Part shown: positions 1 to 6,513 of the stretch, piece after piece
Numbering within the stretch: the first letter of the stretch is position 1
How the letters are laid out: every line of letters begins with the position of its first letter
Assembly: GCA_002469915.1 (NCBI GenBank)
Contig: DKOG01000093.1
Span: 1 to 10,080 of the forward strand
DNA from: Bacteroidetes bacterium UBA7368
GTDB taxonomy: Bacteria; Bacteroidota; Rhodothermia; Rhodothermales; UBA10348
Direction of reading: 5' to 3'
DNA: 10,080 bases
Notes under the pieces: model-generated
Told to the model about the DNA's origin: nothing
Database searches by the model: none
The model's input: only the letters and a program-made list of their open reading frames with translations
Translations under genes and position numbers: made by a program

Positions 1-411
1 TGACTTTCAGTACCCCCAGCTCCAGGATGAATAGTAAGAATGGCGTCTCGCTGGTCATCGGAACCACTTAGGAGGCTTTTGAGCTCCAACTCATCAATCA
101 TGTTCTGGAGCGCCTTTCCCTCAGATGCAATCTCTCCTTCTAATCCTGAGTCCAGATCTTCCTCTGCCATTAAGATGAGCGTTTCGACATCTTCAGTCTT
201 ACCCGTAAGGGCATACCAAGCATCAATCCATCCTTTCTCAACGGAAATGGCCTTTTCGACTAATTGAGCATCTTCCGGATAATCCCAAAACGTAGGGTCA
301 AGTCTTTTCGACTCCAGTTCCTTGCGTTTTTCCTCTCTTCCTGAAATGTCAAAGATACCTCCCGAGCGTACCTACACGCTCTAACAGGCTTCGTATCAGT
401 TCCTTATCCAT
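1..411 (-). CDS. prfB: Peptide chain release factor 2 (RF2), N-terminal part, with programmed +1 frameshift; runs off left edge
   Basis: RF2 recognises UGA and UAA stop codons on the ribosome and triggers peptide release. Reading leftward from ATG 411, a 20-codon zero frame (MDKELIRSLLERVGTLGRYL) ends at an in-frame TGA (351-349). Skipping one T (351) continues as DISGREEKRKELESKRLDPT and onward through LDPTFWDYPEDAQ (residues about 36-48) to DAILTIHPGAGGTES at the window edge, a run highly characteristic of RF1/RF2 proteins. About 136 residues are visible. The tripeptide SPF anticodon region and the catalytic GGQ loop lie outside the window. The start ATG overlaps the stop of the upstream membrane-protein gene by 8 nt (ATGGATAA), so translation is probably coupled. 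The upstream GAGAGAG is only a weak ribosome binding site. The apparent break is the expected autoregulatory frameshift, not a mutation. Identity is very secure. Confidence 0.96.
349..363 (-). promoter_or_regulatory. Programmed +1 ribosomal frameshift site in prfB
   Basis: On the minus strand, GGGAGG (363-358) is followed by TAT, the slippery Leu codon CTT (354-352), then TGA (351-349) and C. This matches the known bacterial prfB element: an internal SD-like hexamer, three spacer bases, CTT, TGA, C. When RF2 is scarce the ribosome pauses at TGA, slips one base forward and continues with GAC, making full-length RF2. When RF2 is abundant, synthesis stops at about 20 residues. The spacing is identical to the E. 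coli arrangement; the hexamer differs slightly (GGGAGG rather than AGGGGG). Confidence 0.95.
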
Positions 412-763
412 CTCTCTCAGCTTTTGTTTTTGATTTACTAGGGACCGCTCCGGCCCATCCACCTACAGCGCCCATCAATACGGAAATAAACAACGTAATA
501 GCAACGGGCAAAAAGGCCGGCGCCTCACCGACGATTGCCGCGACCACGGCTGTCATTGCCATCACTTCTGAGGCAGCTACGACATAATTGTAGGCTATCA
601 GCGCGCCCCAAGACACCAACAACGTCAAAGCGCCCGAACGAACAGGCGACTTGTGTGAAAAATATCCGGCCAAAAACGCTCCAATAATGCTGTATTGCCA
701 GCCCAAGAAGTAGTGAGCAATCAGAGCTACAAGCACGCTAATTATGAAATTTTTCCGGCTCAT
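404..763 (-). CDS. Small integral membrane protein of unknown function
   Basis: A 119-residue, very hydrophobic protein; I do not recognise the family. It opens with the positively charged MSRKN. Hydrophobic segments lie at about residues 6-20, 23-36, 43-63, 65-80 and 86-106, giving four or five membrane helices. A short Lys/Arg-rich cytoplasmic-looking tail follows (SKSKTKAERDG). Gly and Ala are frequent in the last helix (LMGAVGGWAGA), which could support close helix packing. I chose ATG 763 because it forms an ATGA overlap with the aminotransferase stop and has AAGGG a few bases upstream. An alternative ATG at 790 would add nine polar residues lying inside the aminotransferase gene. The gene also overlaps the prfB start by 8 nt, so it is embedded in an operon with both neighbours. 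No enzymatic motif is visible. Confidence 0.8.
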   Translation of the reverse strand: MSRKNFIISVLVALIAHYFLGWQYSIIGAFLAGYFSHKSPVRSGALTLLVSWGALIAYNYVVAASEVMAMTAVVAAIVGEAPAFLPVAITLFISVLMGAVGGWAGAVPSKSKTKAERDG

Positions 764-1962
764 GAGGTAGCCCTTACATGTTCGTGGCATTTATCGGCAA
801 ATCGGGAAATCCGTTTTACCGCTTCCTGGATGTTAGACAGGGAGTTGGCGTACGAACAGCGAACATACCCCGCTCCTGAAGGCCCAAACGCATCACCCGG
901 AACGACAGCAACATGCTCGGCTTCAAGCAATTGTTGTGCAAAGTCCTCGGAATTGAGTTCGGTAGATCGGATATCAGGGAAGCAATAAAAAGCACCTTCT
1001 GGCTCAAATGTGGGTAGTCCAGCAGCACGGAAGCCATCCACGATCGTACGCCGACGCTCATCATAAGCCTGTCTCATGCGTTCCACATCTGGCTGGCATT
1101 CCTTAAGCCCGGCCAAAGCACCCCACTGACTCGCTGTTGGAGCAGACATGATAATGTACTGGTGCAATTTGTACATGGCCTCGTAAATGGGCTTTGGAGC
1201 ACATGCATAACCCACTCGCCAGCCTGTCATGGCATAGGCTTTCGAAAAGCCACCAAGCAGAACAGTACGATCTCTAAGACTATCGATGGACGGTAAACAG
1301 GTATGACCAGACTGGAGTGCAGAGCCGTAAATCAAGCGATCGTAAATCTCATCAGAAAGAACGAGCAAGTCATGCCGTTCGACCACCTCTGCAATCTCCA
1401 TGAGCGTCTCACGACTCAAAACGGCGCCCGTTGGATTACTCGGGTAAGCTAAAAATAACATCTTCGTCCGATCTGTAATCCGAGCTTCGATGTCTGCCGC
1501 CGTTACTTGGAAATTATGTTCAACAGATGTTGGCACATATTTTACGGTCGCACCGGCAAATATGGCGGCTGGGCCATAAGACACAAAGCAAGGCTCAGGT
1601 ATGAGTATTTCATCTCCCGGATCTAAAAGAGCCAACATGGCTAATTGAAGCGCCTCGCTAACACCTACCGTCACAAGAACTTCGCTTGCCGGGTCATATT
1701 TAACGCCGTACAACCTGTCTACTTCCTCAGAAATCGCCTCGCGCAGGGGGGCAATTCCTGCATTAGAGGTATATCCAGTGAGTCCGCGTTCCATGGATTC
1801 GCGTGCTCCTCTCATAATTGGCTCAGGAGAAACGAAGTCTGGCTCACCAATTCCGAGGGTAATTACCTCTTCCATCGTCGCAGCAATTTCAAAGAAACGC
1901 CTGATCCCCGAGGGAGGAACGGATTGTACACGTTGGGAGAGCCTATTCTTTAAATTTAGCAT
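760..1962 (-). CDS. PLP-dependent class I/II aminotransferase (PatA/AspB-like)
   Basis: A cytosolic fold-type I aminotransferase of 400 residues, the usual length for the family. It transfers an amino group from an amino acid to a 2-oxo acid using pyridoxal phosphate. Visible signatures are GIGEPDF (37-43), SNPTG (175-179), the cofactor-ring Asp and Tyr in DEIYD (D204, Y207), and the PLP Schiff-base lysine K241 in GGFSKAYAMTGWRVGY with phosphate-contacting R249. R368 in GYVRCSYA is the expected alpha-carboxylate anchor. Overall it resembles the PatA/AspB-type subgroup (aspartate, alanine or N-acetyl-diaminopimelate aminotransferases) rather than E. coli AspC. The substrate cannot be fixed from sequence alone. 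The start at ATG 1962 is forced by an in-frame TGA 12 nt upstream; no SD is seen. It is the first gene of the leftward unit with the membrane protein and prfB, and is divergent from the aldehyde dehydrogenase. Confidence 0.93.
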   Translation of the reverse strand: MLNLKNRLSQRVQSVPPSGIRRFFEIAATMEEVITLGIGEPDFVSPEPIMRGARESMERGLTGYTSNAGIAPLREAISEEVDRLYGVKYDPASEVLVTVGVSEALQLAMLALLDPGDEILIPEPCFVSYGPAAIFAGATVKYVPTSVEHNFQVTAADIEARITDRTKMLFLAYPSNPTGAVLSRETLMEIAEVVERHDLLVLSDEIYDRLIYGSALQSGHTCLPSIDSLRDRTVLLGGFSKAYAMTGWRVGYACAPKPIYEAMYKLHQYIIMSAPTASQWGALAGLKECQPDVERMRQAYDERRRTIVDGFRAAGLPTFEPEGAFYCFPDIRSTELNSEDFAQQLLEAEHVAVVPGDAFGPSGAGYVRCSYANSLSNIQEAVKRISRFADKCHEHVRATS

Positions 1963-2127
1963 AGGGTTTCAGCAGGTCCGGTTCTTGCAGATCAAAGTTT
2001 GAGCCTTTGAATATACAACTGTATTCCCGTACCAAATCTGAATTTCCACGCAGAATCTTTGCTTGAACGACCTGATGAAGCTGAGTAATTTCCGGAATCG
2101 AAAAACCTAACCTCCAAAGAACATTCC
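1963..2127. promoter_or_regulatory. Divergent intergenic region between aminotransferase and aldehyde dehydrogenase
   Basis: A 165-bp AT-leaning gap between two divergently transcribed genes, which must hold promoters for both. I see no convincing -35/-10 pair and no clear Bacteroidota-type TAnnTTTG element. The one notable motif is a perfect short inverted repeat, ATACA-AC-TGTAT (2013-2024), a possible operator. The start of neither flanking gene is preceded by an SD sequence. Confidence 0.4.
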
Positions 2128-3621
2128 ATGTCTGAAGTACTGAATCAGAATTTTATTGATGGGACCTGGCAGGATGCCGCTTCCGGCGCCAGTTTCAAAG
2201 ACATCAATCCAGCATTGAACAGCGATGTTATCGGTCAATTCCCCGAATCGGGAGTCGAAGACGTGGACGACGCTGTCCGGGCTGCACGCACCGCATTTAA
2301 AACATGGGGATCCATGCCAGCTCCAGCCAGAGGTGACATACTTCGGCGCATTGGCGATCTCCTAACTGAGCGCAAAAGCGAGTTAGCGTTTCAAATGACG
2401 CGTGAAATGGGCAAGCCTTTTTTCGAGACAAAAGGTGATGTTCAGGAGGCTATTGATACAGCATATTACGCTGCCACTGAGACCAGACGTCTTTTCGGTC
2501 ATACCGTACCGTCTGAAATGCCTAATAAGTTCAACATGTCCATTCGCCGCCCTATTGGCGTTTGCGGTGTGATTTCAGCCTGGAACTTCCCAGTAGCCGT
2601 TCCGACGTGGAAGATGTTTCCTGCCCTAGCTGCCGGTAACACGGTCGTCTTCAAACCCAGTGAAGATGCTCCTCATAGTGGCGCCTTGTTGGTCAAGATT
2701 ATGGTTGAAGCCGGTCTACCAGCTGGCGTTCTGAATCTCGTTCAAGGTGGTGGAAACGCCGGCCGTGCACTTGTAGAGCATCCTGATGTAAATGCAGTTT
2801 CCTTCACGGGTTCAACAGTAACTGGATCTCAAGTTGGCGAAGCGTGCGGCAGAATGCACAAACGCTTTTCCCTCGAAATGGGTGGTAAAAACCCAATGAT
2901 CGTGTTGGCAGATGCAGATCTTGATCTCGTCATCGACGGTCTCCTGTGGGGTGCGTTCGGGACCACTGGACAGCGCTGTACCGCTACTTCACGTTTGATC
3001 GTGCATGAAGACGTACATGACGAGTTGGTTAACACTCTCGCCGAAAGAGCCAAGGCACTTAAAATTGGATATGGCAACCTAGACGACACAGAAATGGGTC
3101 CTGTCATCAACCAGAAAGGACTGGACAAGATTGAGTACTACGTTGGCGTCGGTATCGAAGAGGGTGCTACATGCCTCATTGGTGGTAAGCGTCCAACAGG
3201 AGAAGGCGTTGAAGACGGAACGTTTTATGAGCCGACTATCTTCACGGATGTAACTCAGAATATGCGTATCGCCAAAGAAGAAATTTTCGGTCCGGTTCTA
3301 TCGGTTATCAAGATCTCTTCCTATAAAGAGGCCGTTGAAGTGGCGAACAACATTGAGTTCGGTCTTTCTTCTGCCATTTACACGCAGGATATCGCAACCG
3401 CATTCCGTGCCATGCATGAAATCGAAGCGGGGATCACTTACGTGAATGGTCCAACCATCGGTGCAGAAGCACACATGCCATTTGGTGGTGTAAAAGGTAC
3501 CGGAAACGGACACCGTGAAGGCGGATGGGAAGTATTCGAGTTTTACACAGAGACTAAAACGGTGTATGTAGATTACAGCGGAAAGCTGCAGAAAGCACAG
3601 ATCGATAACGTCGAAGACTAG
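2128..3621 (+). CDS. NAD(P)+-dependent aldehyde dehydrogenase
   Basis: Oxidises an aldehyde or semialdehyde to the acid with NAD(P)+ in the cytosol. The length of 497 residues is normal for the ALDH superfamily. Visible motifs are [11 protein letters not shown] with active-site Asn N153, the cofactor-binding KPSE (176-179), FTGS (227-230), general base E250 in LEMGGKNP, catalytic cysteine C284 in GQRCTATSR, and EEIFGPV (384-390). The C-terminal stretch [17 protein letters not shown] followed by [15 protein letters not shown] resembles the semialdehyde-oxidising ALDH groups (alpha-ketoglutarate semialdehyde or related), but the exact substrate is uncertain. The start is the first ATG; there is no SD, only an A/C-rich leader. 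It is monocistronic: divergent from the aminotransferase and closed by a strong terminator 27 nt after its stop. An amino-acid-catabolic link with the neighbouring aminotransferase is plausible but unproven. Confidence 0.95.
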   Translation: MSEVLNQNFIDGTWQDAASGASFKDINPALNSDVIGQFPESGVEDVDDAVRAARTAFKTWGSMPAPARGDILRRIGDLLTERKSELAFQMTREMGKPFFETKGDVQEAIDTAYYAATETRRLFGHTVPSEMPNKFNMSIRRPIGVCGVISAWNFPVAVPTWKMFPALAAGNTVVFKPSEDAPHSGALLVKIMVEAGLPAGVLNLVQGGGNAGRALVEHPDVNAVSFTGSTVTGSQVGEACGRMHKRFSLEMGGKNPMIVLADADLDLVIDGLLWGAFGTTGQRCTATSRLIVHEDVHDELVNTLAERAKALKIGYGNLDDTEMGPVINQKGLDKIEYYVGVGIEEGATCLIGGKRPTGEGVEDGTFYEPTIFTDVTQNMRIAKEEIFGPVLSVIKISSYKEAVEVANNIEFGLSSAIYTQDIATAFRAMHEIEAGITYVNGPTIGAEAHMPFGGVKGTGNGHREGGWEVFEFYTETKTVYVDYSGKLQKAQIDNVED

Positions 3622-3648
3622 TCTTTGACCGTAGATGCGAGACGCTTT

Positions 3649-3686
3649 GAGGCGGGCCGGATTACTTCCGGTCCGCCTCTTTTTTT
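3649..3686 (+). terminator. Rho-independent terminator of the aldehyde dehydrogenase gene
   Basis: A 12-bp stem pairs 3649-3660 (GAGGCGGGCCGG) with 3668-3679 (CCGGTCCGCCTC), with one G-U wobble, a 7-nt loop (ATTACTT) and then seven T residues (3680-3686). The T-tract lies only on the plus-strand side, so it terminates rightward transcription. The right arm and loop also encode the last residues and stop codon (3664-3662) of the convergent transporter gene. No T-tract follows the hairpin in the minus direction. Confidence 0.93.
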
Positions 3687-4528
3687 CTTTCAATTACTGC
3701 GCGGGCAATGCGTTTAGACAGGTCGTAAAGGCGTTTAGAGGATTCCACGATCTCGGATTCAATTCCGAATATCCGAACTCGCTCACCACCACTTTCAATT
3801 AATCGCTCTTGTAGGTGCCCCGGGAGATCTCGAACGAGTACATTCATTCTGGCCTTCTCCCTTCTGACAGATTTGGCCAATTTGACATCCTGTGAATCCA
3901 TGGCCCGAAGTGCATTTTCTACAACTGGGACGACAGACAAAATCAACTCCCTCATTTTTTGTCTGGTTTCGACAGAAAACTCTTCTTGAATGCGCGCGAC
4001 TTCATATCCCGCAGCGACCATCCGGTTTTCTACGCGATCGCCCATGTTTTCAAGCACATTCGCCGTAGACAAATACAGACTCAGGTCAGCTGCTTCCGTT
4101 TTTGACAGTGCTTGTGCAGACACCTTGCCCAAATAATGGGCTATCTGATCAAAAAGCGCATCGATTTCTTCGTCAAGTGCTTCCAGTTTAGCCAGCTCTG
4201 ATTCCCTGCCTTCGAGAACAACATCAGCCGACTTCTGAATCATGGCGACGACCCGTTCACCCATGCGCCCCAATTCCATCCGCACTCGATCCATTGCCAG
4301 AGAAGGCGTGGAAATGAGAACCTCGTCTAGATATTTTGCCTTTAATACCGGTTCGCTTGCCTCAGGCTTATCCTTGACGAAGTAGGTGGCCAAACGGGCG
4401 ATTGGGTGGGCAAACCATATTAAAATGAATGTATTTGCCAGATTGAATACAGTATGAGCGTTGGCAATCTGCCTGGGCACGATTTCGGCCGCCGTTTCTG
4501 CACCGGTCGCCCTCACATCCACTGACAT
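3662..4528 (-). CDS. Na+/phosphate cotransporter, C-terminal part (last membrane segment and PhoU-like domain), out of frame with the N-terminal part
   Basis: This frame continues the transporter gene after the break at the 10-bp repeat. It begins in family-typical sequence (PRQIANAHTVFNLANTF, leading into the last hydrophobic segment). It then turns into a long, charged, helical cytoplasmic region of about 220 residues resembling a PhoU domain, including the E-N-M-G-D metal-binding-type motif (ENMGDRVENR). It ends EADRK and stops at 3664-3662, inside the terminator hairpin of the convergent gene. If translated on its own it could start at ATG 4528 within the repeat or at TTG 4567, but neither has a convincing ribosome binding site. 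It is best read as the detached 3' part of one gene whose intact product would have 556 residues. Identity is secure; independent expression is doubtful. Confidence 0.85.
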   Translation of the reverse strand: MSVDVRATGAETAAEIVPRQIANAHTVFNLANTFILIWFAHPIARLATYFVKDKPEASEPVLKAKYLDEVLISTPSLAMDRVRMELGRMGERVVAMIQKSADVVLEGRESELAKLEALDEEIDALFDQIAHYLGKVSAQALSKTEAADLSLYLSTANVLENMGDRVENRMVAAGYEVARIQEEFSVETRQKMRELILSVVPVVENALRAMDSQDVKLAKSVRREKARMNVLVRDLPGHLQERLIESGGERVRIFGIESEIVESSKRLYDLSKRIARAVIERKKEADRK

Positions 4529-5342
4529 CCACTGACATCCACTGTACGAAATCGACGAGTTGATCAATAAATGCGATCCATATCAGGACACCTGCGACAT
4601 TAAACAACACATGGACAAAGGCAGCTCGGACTGCTTCAGTCGGTTTACCGATGGCAGCCAGCATCGCCGTAACACAGGTTCCGATGTTTGCTCCGAATGC
4701 CAATGCAATACCTGCTTCAAGCGTGACTAGACCCTGAGTCGCCAACACAATGATAATCCCTGTCGTCGCAGATGAGCTTTGAACAACAGCAGTGAATATC
4801 GCCCCCGCGAGAATTCCTGAGAGAGGCGTTTCCATGCGTTGCATGAAGTCAATAAATGGGTCGTAGGAACGCAACGGGGCCGTGGCGTCAGACATCACCG
4901 TCATTCCGAAAAAGATCAATCCTAAGGCGAGGACTATCAGAGAATAGTTTTTCCAAGACTCCTTTTTCGCAAATACAAAACTGAGTCCACCAACAGCAAT
5001 GAGGACCATCGCGGCTTTGGTCACCTTAAAAGCGATGATCTGTGCAGTAATAGTGGTACCAATGTTGGCACCCATAATCACACCGACGGACTCAGTTAAA
5101 GACATCAAACCCGCCGAAATAAATCCAACTACTAAGACCGTGGTGACTGACCAGGACTGAATAACCGAGGTAATAAATGCCTCTGCGAAGGCGCCTTTGA
5201 ACTTGTTCGAGGTCAATCGCCTTAGGATGCGCTTCATCGCTGATCCAGCGGCGTGCTTCAGTGCCTCGGTTAAGACGTATAACCCATACAGAAATAATAA
5301 AAGCCCTCCGGCTACGCCGACACCCAGGGATACCCAATTCAT
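4368..5342 (-). CDS. Na+/phosphate cotransporter (NptA/YjbB family), N-terminal part, truncated by a frameshift
   Basis: An inner-membrane Na+-coupled phosphate carrier related to NptA/YjbB. The family has two inverted Na_Pi_cotrans repeats, each with a QSSS-type motif and a GANIGT motif. Numbering from TTG 5354, repeat 1 has IQSWSVTTVLVVGF (Q66) and GANIGTT (95-101); repeat 2 has VVQSSSATTGIIIV (Q192) and GANIGTC (221-227). Repeat 1 deviates from the usual QSSS with a Trp. After QWMSVDV (271-277) the frame enters the 10-bp tandem repeat, loses homology (SGCEGDRCRNGG) and stops at 4368. Reading with one repeat copy fewer joins it to the downstream frame at VDVRATGAETAAEIV. I chose ATG 5342 over TTG 5354, four codons upstream, because it is the first ATG. 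The gene is divergent from the porin-pst operon, in keeping with a phosphate role. The truncated product keeps both transport motifs but lacks the last helices and PhoU-like tail. Confidence 0.88.
   Translation of the reverse strand: MNWVSLGVGVAGGLLLFLYGLYVLTEALKHAAGSAMKRILRRLTSNKFKGAFAEAFITSVIQSWSVTTVLVVGFISAGLMSLTESVGVIMGANIGTTITAQIIAFKVTKAAMVLIAVGGLSFVFAKKESWKNYSLIVLALGLIFFGMTVMSDATAPLRSYDPFIDFMQRMETPLSGILAGAIFTAVVQSSSATTGIIIVLATQGLVTLEAGIALAFGANIGTCVTAMLAAIGKPTEAVRAAFVHVLFNVAGVLIWIAFIDQLVDFVQWMSVDVSGCEGDRCRNGGRNRAQADCQRSYCIQSGKYIHFNMVCPPNRPFGHLLRQG
4515..4544 (-). repeat. Tandem repeat, 10-bp unit, 3 copies, inside the Na+/phosphate cotransporter gene
   Basis: A perfect period-10 run of 30 bp; plus-strand unit TGACATCCAC, coding-strand unit GTGGATGTCA. 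Ten is not a multiple of three, so each gain or loss of one unit shifts the reading frame. The present three copies separate the two halves of the transporter. With two copies the protein reads through as FVQWMSVDVRATGAETAAEI without a gap, as family members do at this point. Confidence 0.95.
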
Positions 5343-5501
5343 GGATTCGGTCAAATCTCGCTTCTCAAAAGGAATTCCATACTTCTTTTTGGACCCGAGG
5401 ACACTTTGTTAATAGTAAGATAACATTGGGAGTGTAAGATTGCGCCAGTCACCTGAACAAGGGGTGGCTGTTCAAAAACATTTCCCAATTCGGTTCGATC
5501 A
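5343..5501. promoter_or_regulatory. Divergent intergenic region between cotransporter and porin-pst operon
   Basis: A 159-bp region that should contain the promoters of the cotransporter (leftward) and of the porin-pst operon (rightward). It holds GTAAGAT twice, at 5415-5421 and 5434-5440, 19 bp apart start to start. A short TGTTA/TAACA inverted pair lies at 5407-5411 and 5421-5425, and a 6-bp inverted repeat at 5454-5474. I find no match to the E. coli Pho box (direct CTGTCAT repeats) and no confident -35/-10 pair. Regulation by phosphate is therefore inferred only from the genes on either side. Confidence 0.45.
5454..5474. promoter_or_regulatory. Short inverted repeat upstream of the porin gene
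   Basis: TGAACA (5454-5459) and TGTTCA (5469-5474) form perfect 6-bp arms around a 9-nt G-rich spacer, ending 27 nt before the porin start. It could be a protein-binding site or a small 5'-leader hairpin. Arms this short can arise by chance. Confidence 0.3.
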
Positions 5502-6491
5502 ATGAAAAAACTTGGAGTGCCCTTCTTGGCAGCGTTTTGCTTCTTTTCAGTCTTTTCCCTCTCAGCCCGAGCTCAAGATCATTTCCATTTTAGCGGTCTT
5601 TTAGTTTCAGACTACAGCTACACCGTGCAATCCCCCGGTGAAACAGACAACGGAGACAATGGATTTGGATACCGTCGCGTCTACCTGACGGCTGACTATA
5701 CCATATCTGATAACTTCTCAGGACGTGTTCGCTTTGAGGGCGCCGATAAGGCTACAAATACTGAAGGCAAGCCTGCACCCTTTATAAAGGATATGTACCT
5801 CAAGTGGAGCAATGCCCTAGGCGCAGGGCATCATATTTCGCTCGGCGCGCAAAACCCTGGAAAATGGATCCTCGCCGAGAAAACATGGGGATACAGAAGT
5901 CTGGAAAGAACGGTAATGGACCGAGCCAAGATTGCCAGTTCTCGAGACATGGGGATCCTCTTTTCGGGTCTACTTACCGAGAATGGACGCACCAAATACG
6001 TCTTTATGGTGGCCAATAACTCTGGCGGCAAGCAAGAAACAGATAAGTACAAACGCATTTACGGGCAACTCGATTTCAAGGCAAATGAGGCTTTCAACGT
6101 TTCTGTTGGTGGCGATTATTACGCGTTTGATGGTGGATCTTCTGTTACCGCAAATGCCTTCGTAGGCTATACACAGGATGAGTATCAGGTTGGGGTCGAA
6201 GGGTATTTCAACCCGAAAACCATGGACGCAACCGACGGCGAAGACACTAAGATGGGGGCCTCTGTATTTGGATTCTACACCGTCAAAGAAGGTCAACGTC
6301 TCGTTGTCCGCTATGACATGATGAATAGAGACCAAGTCGGAGCGAAATCTCAAAACGCATGGGCCATTATCGGATATGCCGTGAGCCCGGCAACAGGGGT
6401 GGAAATCATCCCAAACCTGATTTACGACAAGAACGATTTCGAGGACGATCCAATGATTAAGGGACGTCTGACTGTTTCTGCAAAATTTTAG
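5502..6491 (+). CDS. Outer-membrane beta-barrel porin, probably for phosphate
   Basis: A 329-residue porin-like protein. It has a Sec signal peptide: MKK, a hydrophobic stretch to about residue 21, and a probable cleavage after SARA (24). The mature part is rich in alternating polar/hydrophobic strands with many aromatic residues (FHFSGLLVSDYSYTVQS, YRRVYLTADYTISDNFSGRVRFEG, DEYQVGVEGYF). It ends in Phe in LTVSAKF, the usual outer-membrane beta-barrel insertion signal. Strands about 10 residues long separated by short charged turns suggest a 12- to 16-stranded barrel. The gene lies 22 nt upstream of pstS in the same direction, which suggests it imports phosphate in the manner of the OprP/OprO or PhoE porins. 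That role is inferred from position only, as I cannot align it confidently to those proteins. The ATG has no SD. It is the first gene of the operon. Confidence 0.8.
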   Translation: MKKLGVPFLAAFCFFSVFSLSARAQDHFHFSGLLVSDYSYTVQSPGETDNGDNGFGYRRVYLTADYTISDNFSGRVRFEGADKATNTEGKPAPFIKDMYLKWSNALGAGHHISLGAQNPGKWILAEKTWGYRSLERTVMDRAKIASSRDMGILFSGLLTENGRTKYVFMVANNSGGKQETDKYKRIYGQLDFKANEAFNVSVGGDYYAFDGGSSVTANAFVGYTQDEYQVGVEGYFNPKTMDATDGEDTKMGASVFGFYTVKEGQRLVVRYDMMNRDQVGAKSQNAWAIIGYAVSPATGVEIIPNLIYDKNDFEDDPMIKGRLTVSAKF

Positions 6492-6513
6492 ATTTTTTCC
6501 TTAGAAACCAACT

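Noticed and set aside
40..267. A 75-codon plus-strand open frame at the left edge
   Set aside because: It lies antisense to the clearly recognisable RF2 coding sequence, is Ser-rich low-complexity in translation and has no family resemblance.
349..351. prfB read as a pseudogene because of an internal TGA
   Set aside because: The TGA is in the canonical programmed frameshift context (SD-like hexamer, CTT TGA C) and the downstream frame is intact RF2.
764..790. Upstream ATG (790) for the small membrane protein
   Set aside because: It would add nine residues overlapping the aminotransferase end; ATG 763 gives an ATGA overlap, a nearby AAGGG and a natural membrane-protein N-terminus.
3648..3680. 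Bidirectional terminator also ending the cotransporter transcript
   Set aside because: In the leftward direction the stem is followed by TCAAAGCG, not a T-tract, so intrinsic termination in that direction is unsupported.
4368..4514. The C-terminal tail of the truncated cotransporter as a genuine alternative domain
   Set aside because: The tail after the repeat is hydrophilic, Cys/Arg-rich and unlike the family, while the other frame over the same bases gives perfect family sequence; it is an out-of-frame extension.
4515..4544. CRISPR-like or mobile-element repeat
   Set aside because: Units are only 10 bp, directly adjacent with no spacers, and no terminal inverted repeats or transposase are near.
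5831..6353. Minus-strand and alternate-frame open frames over the porin
   Set aside because: They are shadows of the porin gene, which has a signal peptide, barrel-like strands and a terminal Phe.
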